From positions 1 to 5,548 of the forward strand of contig JAFOEH010000200.1 in the NCBI GenBank assembly GCA_017380275.1: a stretch of DNA of 5,548 nucleotides, written 5' to 3'. The notes beneath the pieces were generated by a model, which was not told the origin of the DNA, did no database searches, and was given only the letters and a program-made list of their open reading frames with translations. Source of the stretch: Alistipes sp. (GTDB lineage Bacteria; Bacteroidota; Bacteroidia; Bacteroidales; Rikenellaceae). A program made the position numbers and the translations under genes. This document shows positions 1-5,548 of this stretch, piece after piece; position 1 is the first letter of the stretch, and every line of letters begins with the position of its first letter.

Positions 1-1093
1 CGACCACATCCTCGGCTTCTTCCGCATATGGGAGATCCCTGCACACTCGGTAAACGGATTGGTGGGACAATTCTCACCCGCTATGCCGATGTCGGCCGAT
101 GAGATCGCTTCGTTCGGTCTGCACTTCCAGCACGACTTTATGACTCAACCCTTCATCAACGACGACCTGCTCTGGCAGCGCTTCCACGAGAAGGCCGACT
201 GGGTTAAGACAAACTTCCTTCGCCATAGCCACGACGATATCTATGAGCTGAAGGCCAAGTTCAACACCCAGCGCAAGGTCGAGGCTTATCTGAACGAGCA
301 TCCTCTGCCCGTGGGTGACGAGTGGATCCGCGAGGGACTCTATTCGCTCATCGACAACGTGCTGTTCGTTCCCGATCGCAAACTCAAGGATATGTACCAC
401 CCTCGCATCAGCGCCCAGAGCGACTACACCTACTCGCGCCTCAGCGCTCACGAGAAGGCAGCTTTCGATCGCTTGTACGTTCACTACTTCTACGAGCGCC
501 ACAACCAGTTCTGGTATGAGGAGGCTATGAAGAAGCTCCCGCAGCTCACCGAGGCCACCTCGATGCTCGTCTGCGGCGAGGATCTGGGTATGGTTCCCGA
601 CTGCGTACCCTGGGCTATGGAGGCAATGCAGATTCTGAGCCTTGAGATTCAGCGTATGCCCAAGAACCCGCAACACGCCTTCGGCCACGTCGAGGAGTAC
701 CCCCTGCGTTCGGTCTGCACCATCTCAACCCACGATATGAGTACACTTCGCGGCTGGTGGCGTGAGGATCGTGCGGTAACCAACGACTTCTACCGCAACG
801 TCCTCTGCTACAATGACGAAGCCCCCGCCGAGGCGTCGGGCAAGATCTGCGAGCAGATCGTGCGTCAGCACCTTCAGTCGCCCTCGTTGCTCTGCATCTT
901 GGCGCTTCAGGATTGGTTCTCTATCGACGAGAGCCTGCGCGTGGAGGATGCCAACTCGGAGCGTATCAATGTGCCCGCCAACCCGCGACACTACTGGCGC
1001 TACCGTATGCACCTCACGCTGGAGGAGCTGATGGCCAAGGGGAACTTTAATTACCAAATTACCGAGATGATCCGCTCGTCGCACCGATCATAA
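1..1093 (+). CDS. malQ: 4-alpha-glucanotransferase (amylomaltase, GH77), DPE2-like, C-terminal part
   Basis: This is the 3' part of a GH77 amylomaltase, which moves glucan chains between maltodextrins in the cytoplasm and releases glucose. The frame is open to the left edge (first whole codon at base 2), so the TTG at 59 is not the start. The first visible residues, DHILGFFRIWEIP, contain the family's nucleophile Asp (codon 2-4). The acid/base Glu is in CGEDLG (codon 578-580) and the third catalytic Asp is in STHDM (codon 734-736). IQRMP and STLRGWWRED are typical of plant DPE2 and its bacterial relatives. About 192 residues separate nucleophile and acid/base, against about 47 in the Thermus aquaticus enzyme as I recall its numbering, which fits the DPE2-type insertion. 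Relatives usually carry N-terminal CBM20 starch-binding domains; that part is outside the window. The visible part is 363 residues and ends at TAA 1091-1093, 22 bases before a sugar transporter, probably in the same operon. Confidence 0.95.
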   Translation, partial: DHILGFFRIWEIPAHSVNGLVGQFSPAMPMSADEIASFGLHFQHDFMTQPFINDDLLWQRFHEKADWVKTNFLRHSHDDIYELKAKFNTQRKVEAYLNEHPLPVGDEWIREGLYSLIDNVLFVPDRKLKDMYHPRISAQSDYTYSRLSAHEKAAFDRLYVHYFYERHNQFWYEEAMKKLPQLTEATSMLVCGEDLGMVPDCVPWAMEAMQILSLEIQRMPKNPQHAFGHVEEYPLRSVCTISTHDMSTLRGWWREDRAVTNDFYRNVLCYNDEAPAEASGKICEQIVRQHLQSPSLLCILALQDWFSIDESLRVEDANSERINVPANPRHYWRYRMHLTLEELMAKGNFNYQITEMIRSSHRS

Positions 1094-1115
1094 AGGCTAA
1101 GAGTAAAAATACCAA

Positions 1116-2483
1116 ATGAAACAGATTCCTAACCAAAGTTTCTGGAAGCTATGGAACATCAGTTTCGGCTTCTTTGGCGTGCAGATTGCCTACGCTCTGC
1201 AGAGCGCAAACATCAGCCGCATCTTCTCGACGTTGGGCGCCGATCCGCACAACTTGAGCTATTTCTGGATTCTTCCCCCGCTGATGGGCATCATCGTACA
1301 GCCCATCATCGGCGCGCTGAGTGATAAGACTTGGACCCGCTTCGGCCGCCGCATCCCCTACCTGTTCGTGGGTGCTGTGGTTGCCGTTTTGGTTATGTGT
1401 ATGCTGCCCAATGCTGGCAGCTTCGGTATGGCTGTCTCGACGGCAATGATCTTCGGTCTGTTCTCGCTTATGCTCCTCGACACGAGTATCAACGTAGCGA
1501 TGCAGCCCTTCAAGATGATGGTTGGCGATATGGTCAATGAGGAGCAGAAGAGCTTGGCCTACTCGATCCAGAGCTTCCTCTGCAACGCAGGTAGTCTTGT
1601 CGGTTACATCTTCCCCTTCGTACTTACGGGCATAGGTATCAGCAATATAGCCCCCGAGGGCGTTGTTCCCGATACGGTTATCTTCTCGTTCTACGCGGGT
1701 GCCGCAATCCTTATCCTGTGCGTGTTATACACCACCGCCAAAGTTAAGGAGTATCCTCCCGAGCTCTATGCCGAGTATCACGGCATCAAAAAGGAGGAGA
1801 AGGCCGAGAAGACCAATATGCTCCAGTTGCTCGTCAAGGCCCCCTCAGCATTCTGGACCGTCGGCCTTGTGCAGTTCCTCTGCTGGGCGGCATTTATGTT
1901 TATGTGGACCTACACCAACGGCTCGGTTGCGCTCAACGCCTTCGATGCACCTACCATTCAGAGTACGGTCGATGGCATCACCCGCACCGTTCTGGACACC
2001 ACTTCGGAGCAGTATAACGCTGCTGGCAACTGGGTTGGCATCCTCTTCGCTGTTCAGGCCGTAGGCTCTGTTCTGTGGGCGATTGTAATTCCTATGTTCA
2101 AGAATAAGAAGCTGATCTACTCACTCAGCCTCGTTCTTGGTGGCTTGGGCTTCATCTCAACCTACTTTATGCACGATCCCTACCTGCTCTTTATCAGCTT
2201 CCTTCTGATCGGTTGCGCGTGGGCTGCGATGCTGGCTCTTCCCTTTACGATCCTCACCAACGCCCTGAGCGGTGGCCATATGGGCACCTACCTGGGCCTC
2301 TTCAACGGCACAATCTGCCTCCCACAGATCGTAGCAGCCATTCTGGGTGGTCTGATCCTCAAGGGCTTTACCCCCGAAGGTGGCTTGGCTCCCGAGATCA
2401 ATATGCTGGTCCTGGCGGGTGTTCTGCTCATCATCGGAGCAGCTTGTGTATTCGTCATCAAGGAGAAGAAGGCCGAGGCCTAA
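1116..2483 (+). CDS. MFS sugar transporter, MalT/SLC45 (GPH-like) type, probable maltose/maltodextrin importer
   Basis: The 455-residue protein is an integral inner-membrane carrier with about 12 hydrophobic segments. Residues 50-81 (LPPLMGIIVQPIIGALSD, then the basic loop ending RFGRRIP) form the signature loop between helices 2 and 3 seen in bacterial maltose and plant sucrose proton symporters. A charged cytoplasmic loop (about 206-240, rich in Lys/Glu) divides the two six-helix halves. A polar loop at about 268-303 probably faces the periplasm and is common in the bacterial MalT-like group. The conserved MGTYLGLFN segment starts at residue 389. The ATG at 1116 is followed directly by a typical N-terminus (NQSFWKLWNISFGFFGVQ). 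There is no clear Shine-Dalgarno sequence, only an A-rich leader, as is usual in Bacteroidota. Position 22 bases after malQ suggests co-transcription and a maltose or short maltodextrin substrate. The substrate is inferred from context; sucrose or another alpha-glucoside remains possible. A hairpin terminator follows 15 bases after the stop. Confidence 0.9.
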   Translation: MKQIPNQSFWKLWNISFGFFGVQIAYALQSANISRIFSTLGADPHNLSYFWILPPLMGIIVQPIIGALSDKTWTRFGRRIPYLFVGAVVAVLVMCMLPNAGSFGMAVSTAMIFGLFSLMLLDTSINVAMQPFKMMVGDMVNEEQKSLAYSIQSFLCNAGSLVGYIFPFVLTGIGISNIAPEGVVPDTVIFSFYAGAAILILCVLYTTAKVKEYPPELYAEYHGIKKEEKAEKTNMLQLLVKAPSAFWTVGLVQFLCWAAFMFMWTYTNGSVALNAFDAPTIQSTVDGITRTVLDTTSEQYNAAGNWVGILFAVQAVGSVLWAIVIPMFKNKKLIYSLSLVLGGLGFISTYFMHDPYLLFISFLLIGCAWAAMLALPFTILTNALSGGHMGTYLGLFNGTICLPQIVAAILGGLILKGFTPEGGLAPEINMLVLAGVLLIIGAACVFVIKEKKAEA

Positions 2484-2498
2484 TCCCCAATAGAGATC

Positions 2499-2536
2499 AA
2501 AAAAAGCCTGTCAGCTCACTACTGACAGGCTTTTTT
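2499..2536. terminator. Bidirectional intrinsic terminator between convergent operons
   Basis: A perfect 9-bp stem (GCCTGTCAG at 2506-2514 with CTGACAGGC at 2522-2530) encloses a 7-base loop. It is flanked by seven A (2499-2505) and six T (2531-2536), so the stem has a U-tract in both reading directions and can extend through A:T pairs. On the + strand it ends malQ and the transporter; on the - strand it ends the YbbR-like/coaE/folP operon. The folP stop codon (2519-2521) lies inside its loop. Confidence 0.93.
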
Positions 2537-3367
2537 ATTCCCCTTGTTAGGCAATTTTTCAAATAGTTGGACGACCTCAACGGCTTCTCTTACGTCGTGG
2601 ACTCTTAAAATCGTAGCTCCTTGCCTCAGAGCCTCCCAATTAAGGGCCGTCGTTCCATTCAACGCCTCGGCAGGTGTCACACCCAGCGGACGATATATCA
2701 TCGACTTACGCGACAATCCCGCCAATACGGGCACACCCAAATCGCTAAGTTCGCTCAACCCCGCCAGCAATTCATAATTCTGCTCTACGTTCTTTGCAAA
2801 TCCAAATCCGGGATCAATTATCACGCGCTCCACGCCACGCTCACGAAGCAATGCCAAACGCTCAACGAAATACTCCCTCACCTCGGCCACAACGCCCTTC
2901 GGATAATCAGTCAGGTGCTGCATCGAAAGCTGCTCGCCACGCATATGCATCGCCACATACGGCACGCCTGCTCGCGCAACCACGTCAATCATTCGCTCAT
3001 CTGCCTCTCCGGCCGATATATCGTTGATTATCAACTCTCCAAACTCCTCAATAGCCCGTCGCGCCACCTCCGCTCGGTAGGTATCCACCGACACAGGCAC
3101 ATCGCTCGAAAGCCTTCTCACGGCCTCCACTCCGCGCTTCACACGTTGCCACTCCTCCTCCATAGCAACGGCCTCCGCACCCGGCCTCGACGAAGCACCC
3201 CCGATATCAAATATGGTCGCCCCATCCTCCAACGCCTGCGCAACGCGCTCCTCGATCGCATCACCCGACGGCGTTCGGCTCCCCTCGTAGAAGGAGTCGT
3301 CGGTTACATTCACTATCGCCATCACCTGCGGCTCTCGCCGCCCAAGCGCCCTAAAGAGTTGCTTCAT
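2519..3367 (-). CDS. folP: dihydropteroate synthase
   Basis: DHPS condenses 6-hydroxymethyl-dihydropterin diphosphate with p-aminobenzoate in folate synthesis and is the sulfonamide target. The 282-residue length is normal for the family's TIM barrel. Motifs in order are NVTDDSF (20-26, loop 1), DIGGASSRPGA (54-64, loop 2), SVDTYR (93-98), NDISAG (115-120), MHMRG (140-144), DPGFGFAKN (185-193, pterin site), GLSRKS (217-222, with the conserved Lys) and RVHD (255-258). The start at 3367 places about 15 residues before MAIVNVT, as expected; an alternative ATG at 3322 would remove the first strand. The first 17 bases overlap the end of coaE in another frame, so translational coupling is likely, and no strong Shine-Dalgarno sequence is seen. 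Odd points: the usual TPDSF is TDDSF and the usual GGESTRPG is GGASSRPG, while the Phe and Pro linked to sulfonamide resistance elsewhere are retained. The last residues, KKACQ, are encoded by the terminator stem. Confidence 0.96.
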   Translation of the reverse strand: MKQLFRALGRREPQVMAIVNVTDDSFYEGSRTPSGDAIEERVAQALEDGATIFDIGGASSRPGAEAVAMEEEWQRVKRGVEAVRRLSSDVPVSVDTYRAEVARRAIEEFGELIINDISAGEADERMIDVVARAGVPYVAMHMRGEQLSMQHLTDYPKGVVAEVREYFVERLALLRERGVERVIIDPGFGFAKNVEQNYELLAGLSELSDLGVPVLAGLSRKSMIYRPLGVTPAEALNGTTALNWEALRQGATILRVHDVREAVEVVQLFEKLPNKGNKKACQ

Positions 3368-3941
3368 AGCAGTAGATCTTATGCAGTTGCTCTACGTCGC
3401 TCTCCAGATAATCCATCCTGAGATTCACAATCGTGCGTGCGGCTCGTGCGTGCAACTCATCATCACTTAGCTGATGCTCCATACGTCGTTTAATGGCCTC
3501 CATATCTGTGCCATCACGCTCAGCTGTTCGACGCAGTCGCTCCTCCATCGGCGCCATCACCGCGAGTGTCGTATCGACCTCCGCATCGAATCCAGACTCA
3601 AACAAGATAGCACTCTCCAGCACAACGTATGCGCCGCGCTGCGCATCGGCCCATCGGCGGAAATCATCCTTAACGGCAGGATGCACAATCCCATTCAATC
3701 GCCGTAGCTCCACCTCATCGCCAAATACTCGCCCTGCCAAATAGGCTCGATTGAGCCCCTGCTCGTTATAGCACTCCGCGCCAAACGCCTCAACAAGCTG
3801 CTCTCGCAGCGTTGCACTCTCAGCCATCAGCGCCTTGGCCCTCGCATCAGAATCATAAACGGCGATACCATTCTGCTCGAAGAGCCGGCAAACCGTACTC
3901 TTTCCACTTCCAATACCGCCCGTTATTCCAACTTTATACAT
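3351..3941 (-). CDS. coaE: dephospho-CoA kinase
   Basis: CoaE phosphorylates the ribose 3'-hydroxyl of dephospho-CoA with ATP, the last step of coenzyme A synthesis, in the cytoplasm. The 196-residue length is typical. The Walker A loop GGIGSGKST is at residues 8-16 and the substrate-site Asp lies in YDSDARAK (29-36). The VHPAV motif is at 86-90 and the LESAILFESG core strand at 108-117. An Arg-rich lid segment starts near 135 (RLRRTAERDG). The C-terminal RRMEHQLSDDE...IVN region matches the family's usual RxxxQ...I.N pattern. The start at 3941 puts the P-loop at the usual distance from the N-terminus. The gene begins 5 bases after the YbbR-like gene and overlaps folP by 17 bases, so it is probably the middle gene of a three-gene operon. 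Confidence 0.97.
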   Translation of the reverse strand: MYKVGITGGIGSGKSTVCRLFEQNGIAVYDSDARAKALMAESATLREQLVEAFGAECYNEQGLNRAYLAGRVFGDEVELRRLNGIVHPAVKDDFRRWADAQRGAYVVLESAILFESGFDAEVDTTLAVMAPMEERLRRTAERDGTDMEAIKRRMEHQLSDDELHARAARTIVNLRMDYLESDVEQLHKIYCYEATL

Positions 3942-3955
3942 AATCCTTATTCCTT
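3942..3955 (-). promoter_or_regulatory. coaE: Possible ribosome binding site of coaE (two AAGGA copies)
   Basis: Read on the - strand, the 14 bases before the coaE ATG hold AAGGA twice: at 3951-3955 (9 bases from the start codon, a normal spacing) and at 3944-3948 (2 bases from it, too close). The distal copy also encodes the last Lys-Glu of the YbbR-like protein, so part of the match may be coincidence. Shine-Dalgarno sequences are uncommon in Bacteroidota, which makes functional use uncertain. Confidence 0.35.
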
Positions 3956-4396
3956 ATTATTCTCCTCTTCACCGTGCAATCTGAGCGGTGGCACATCGCC
4001 CACCGAGATCACTTTTATATCGCTGAATCGCACCGAAATAGCGCTCTGCATCGACTGAGGATCGATGATATACATATTCGTCAATGCGCCATCACCGCTC
4101 TCCTCGGGATCACTCGTGAAAGTGTACTTCAGATCCGACAACGGAATCCGAATCTCCTTATGTTTATTTACCCTATAGCCTAACAGATTCGTACCCTTGC
4201 CCTCAATCACGCACGGCACGCGCAACTGCTCGCCTTCGACATTCACCAGCACCGAGTAGTCGGTGGTATAGGTATATTGTAGTTTAAGAATATACCACAA
4301 AATAAACGATGCGCAGAAGAGAATAACGAAGGCCGTCGAAACCGCAGAGCGAAACCAACCCCACATCGATTTGAGTATCTCCATAAATTTTCTCAT
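3947..4396 (-). CDS. short YbbR-like membrane-anchored protein
   Basis: This 149-residue protein has a short basic cytoplasmic N-terminus, one membrane segment (about residues 17-37, ending ASFILWYILKL) and a beta-rich extracytoplasmic domain. The tail is acidic and polar (HGEEENNKE). The arrangement of membrane anchor, YTTDYSVLVNVEG and a later GKGTNLLGYRV resembles a single YbbR-like repeat, and proteins of this type are often found next to coaE in Bacteroidota. In Firmicutes a YbbR protein (CdaR) controls the diadenylate cyclase CdaA; whether this protein does so is unknown. It is clearly shorter than the roughly 300-residue versions I recall from Bacteroides, and there is no room or remnant for a second domain before coaE. 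The ATG at 4396 lies only a few bases from the predicted transcription start; the in-frame ATG at 4384 (Met5) is a plausible alternative. The fold assignment is moderately sure and the function is not established. Confidence 0.75.
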   Translation of the reverse strand: MRKFMEILKSMWGWFRSAVSTAFVILFCASFILWYILKLQYTYTTDYSVLVNVEGEQLRVPCVIEGKGTNLLGYRVNKHKEIRIPLSDLKYTFTSDPEESGDGALTNMYIIDPQSMQSAISVRFSDIKVISVGDVPPLRLHGEEENNKE

Positions 4397-4403
4397 AGTA
4401 ATG

Positions 4404-4434
4404 CAAAGTTATAAAAAAAACAGGTTGCAACAAA
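4404..4434 (-). promoter_or_regulatory. Bacteroidota sigma-ABfr-type promoter for the YbbR-like/coaE/folP operon
   Basis: On the - strand, TTTG (4434-4431) is followed by a 19-base spacer and TAACTTTG (4411-4404). This fits the known Bacteroidota consensus of a -33 TTTG and a -7 TAnnTTTG. Transcription should begin about 4-6 bases after the -7 element, near 4398-4401, almost at the ATG at 4396. The -33 element falls in the loop and 3' arm of the secDF terminator, and the terminator's T-run lies in the spacer. The match and spacing are directly visible; activity is inferred. Confidence 0.7.
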
Positions 4435-4449
4435 CTGATGTTGCAACCT
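4411..4449 (-). terminator. Intrinsic terminator of secDF
   Basis: A perfect 10-bp inverted repeat (AGGTTGCAAC at 4422-4431 with GTTGCAACCT at 4440-4449, loop of 8 bases) is followed on the - strand by TG and a run of eight T (4420-4413). It begins 28 bases after the secDF stop codon. In the + direction the stem is followed only by ATTTTCTT, so it should act mainly on the - strand. Confidence 0.92.
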
Positions 4450-4477
4450 ATTTTCTTACTTATATCGTCAAACAAGA

Positions 4478-5548
4478 CTACTTCTTCTCGCCACGGTTCA
4501 AAATATCGTATGCGATAGGTGTAGCAACGAATACTGAAGAGTAGGTACCGATAATTACACCCAAAAGCAGTGCAAAGATGAAACCACGCAAGTTCTCACC
4601 ACCAAGGATGAACATCGCAAGCAGGGTTACAATAGTCGTACCTGAAGTATTCATCGTACGCGACAGCGTAGAGCAGATAGCGTTGTTGATGTTATCCTTC
4701 ATCGCGCGCTTGGGATAGAGAGCGATGTACTCACGAATACGGTCGAAGATAACCACTGTATCGTTGATCGAGTAACCGATGATGGTCAGGATCGCAGCGA
4801 TGAATGCCTGGTTAACCTCCAAGTTGAAAGGCATAATGTGGTACAGCATCGAGAAGATACCGATCACGAGGAATGCGTTGTGAGCCAAAGCCAAGGTAGC
4901 ACCCGTTGCCCACTGCCAGTGCTTGAATCGCAGCGTGATGTAAAGACCGATAGCGATCAGCGAGAACAACACAGCATAGAATGCGTTGAACACCATATCC
5001 TTAGCGATTGCGGGACCGATCTTCTCAGAAGAGATGATACCGTTAGCATCGTCCTGCGTGCTGGTGAAGCCCTCCAATGTGATAGGATAAGAGTAGAAGC
5101 CCTTAACAGCGTTGTAGATCAAAGCATCAACCTCAGCTGTAGTCTCCTCCGATGTGTCGTCATACTTGTACTGAGTGATGATACGCATCTGGTTCTCGCC
5201 ACCATACTGCTTAACCTCAACTGAAGACTTGGTAGCGTCATCGCTAACCAAAGCCTCATCCAAAGCTACGCGGATAGCCTCAGCCGATACGTTCTGATCG
5301 AAACGTACAACGTAAGTACGACCACCCGTGAAGTCTACACCGGTGTTCAAACCAAGAATAGCCAATGACAATACCGACAGAACGATCAACGCACCCGAGA
5401 GGATGTATGAAGACTTACGCTTAGAGATAAAGTCGAACTTCACGTTTGCCAACCAGTTCTCTGACCAAGAGCGAGAGAATGAGAGCTTGCCCCACTTCTC
5501 CAACACCTTCTCAAGCAGCATACGAGTGATGAAGATTGCGCAGAATAC
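4478..5548 (-). CDS. secDF: protein translocase subunit SecDF, SecF half (fusion, N-terminal part outside window)
   Basis: SecDF is an inner-membrane accessory of the SecYEG translocon that uses the proton gradient to pull proteins across. The frame stays open to the right edge. The residues before the Met at 5521 read VFCAIFITR, the end of the last SecD helix (typically TAIFVTR), so the Met at 5521 is internal and SecD and SecF are one protein. The SecF part shows the first helix (about residues 38-59 counted from that Met), then GLNTGVDFTGG (57-67), and a periplasmic P4-like domain (about 70-165). Four more membrane helices follow. The GYSINDTVVIFDRIRE motif (249-264) carries the conserved Asp, and LSRTMNTSGTT (286-296) the conserved Arg of the proton path. 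The usual His-Asp pair of the second SecF region is His-Asn (214-215; Asn codon 4877-4879). The TAG stop at 4478-4480 is followed by a terminator, so this gene ends its own transcript. Confidence 0.96.
   Translation of the reverse strand, partial: VFCAIFITRMLLEKVLEKWGKLSFSRSWSENWLANVKFDFISKRKSSYILSGALIVLSVLSLAILGLNTGVDFTGGRTYVVRFDQNVSAEAIRVALDEALVSDDATKSSVEVKQYGGENQMRIITQYKYDDTSEETTAEVDALIYNAVKGFYSYPITLEGFTSTQDDANGIISSEKIGPAIAKDMVFNAFYAVLFSLIAIGLYITLRFKHWQWATGATLALAHNAFLVIGIFSMLYHIMPFNLEVNQAFIAAILTIIGYSINDTVVIFDRIREYIALYPKRAMKDNINNAICSTLSRTMNTSGTTIVTLLAMFILGGENLRGFIFALLLGVIIGTYSSVFVATPIAYDILNRGEKK

Noticed and set aside
59..61. TTG as start of malQ
   Set aside because: The reading frame continues upstream with highly conserved GH77 residues (DHILGFFRIWEIP), so the gene begins outside the window.
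74..688. 204-codon open frame on the - strand across malQ
   Set aside because: It is the antisense shadow of a strongly conserved GH77 domain; its product is low-complexity and matches no family I recognise. The same holds for the - strand frame at 725-1084.
2621..3421. 266-codon open frame on the + strand across folP and the end of coaE
   Set aside because: The product is rich in Arg, His and Ser with no recognisable fold, as expected opposite GC-biased codons, while folP on the other strand has every family motif.
4284..4475. 63-codon - strand frame spanning the secDF terminator
   Set aside because: It runs through the terminator hairpin and promoter and overlaps the YbbR-like gene in another frame; no start signal or conserved feature supports it.
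4838..5224. 128-codon + strand frame across secDF
   Set aside because: It is an antisense shadow of the SecF coding region with no membrane segments, motifs or supporting context.
5519..5521. ATG as start of a separate secF
   Set aside because: Upstream in-frame residues VFCAIFITR match the end of the last SecD helix and no stop intervenes, so this Met is internal to a SecDF fusion.

Overview
The window looks like chromosomal core DNA from a Bacteroidota bacterium, most likely a moderately GC-rich gut member such as an Alistipes/Rikenellaceae relative. The genus is inferred from general resemblance, not from a marker gene. Three things support the phylum: SecD and SecF run together as one polypeptide, the amylomaltase is of the DPE2-like type common in this phylum, and one intergenic gap carries a close match to the Bacteroidota promoter (TTTG, 19 bases, TAnnTTTG).

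There are two convergent gene groups. On the + strand, the left side holds the C-terminal part of a DPE2-like 4-alpha-glucanotransferase (malQ, cut by the left edge exactly at the catalytic nucleophile). After 22 bases comes a 12-helix MFS sugar transporter of the MalT/SLC45/GPH-like kind. Together they suggest import of maltose or maltodextrin across the inner membrane and its cytoplasmic disproportionation. A strong symmetrical hairpin at 2499-2536 ends this group.

On the - strand, reading from the right edge, comes the SecF half of a SecDF fusion, cut at its N-terminal side. It ends in its own intrinsic terminator (4411-4449). A Bacteroidota-type promoter overlaps that terminator and appears to start a tight three-gene operon: a short membrane-anchored YbbR-like protein, coaE (last step of coenzyme A synthesis) and folP (dihydropteroate synthase, folate synthesis). 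Spacing is 5 bases between the first two genes and a 17-base overlap between coaE and folP. The folP stop codon lies in the loop of the shared convergent terminator at 2499-2536.

The coding density is very high and no gene-free stretch exceeds about 85 bases. I see no mobile element, RNA gene, CRISPR array or defence system, and no clearly new biological system. The points most worth a second look are the terminator/promoter overlap at 4404-4449 with its nearly leaderless start, the folP end inside a bidirectional terminator, the short YbbR-like protein in a coaE-folP operon, and residue changes in FolP and SecF motifs.
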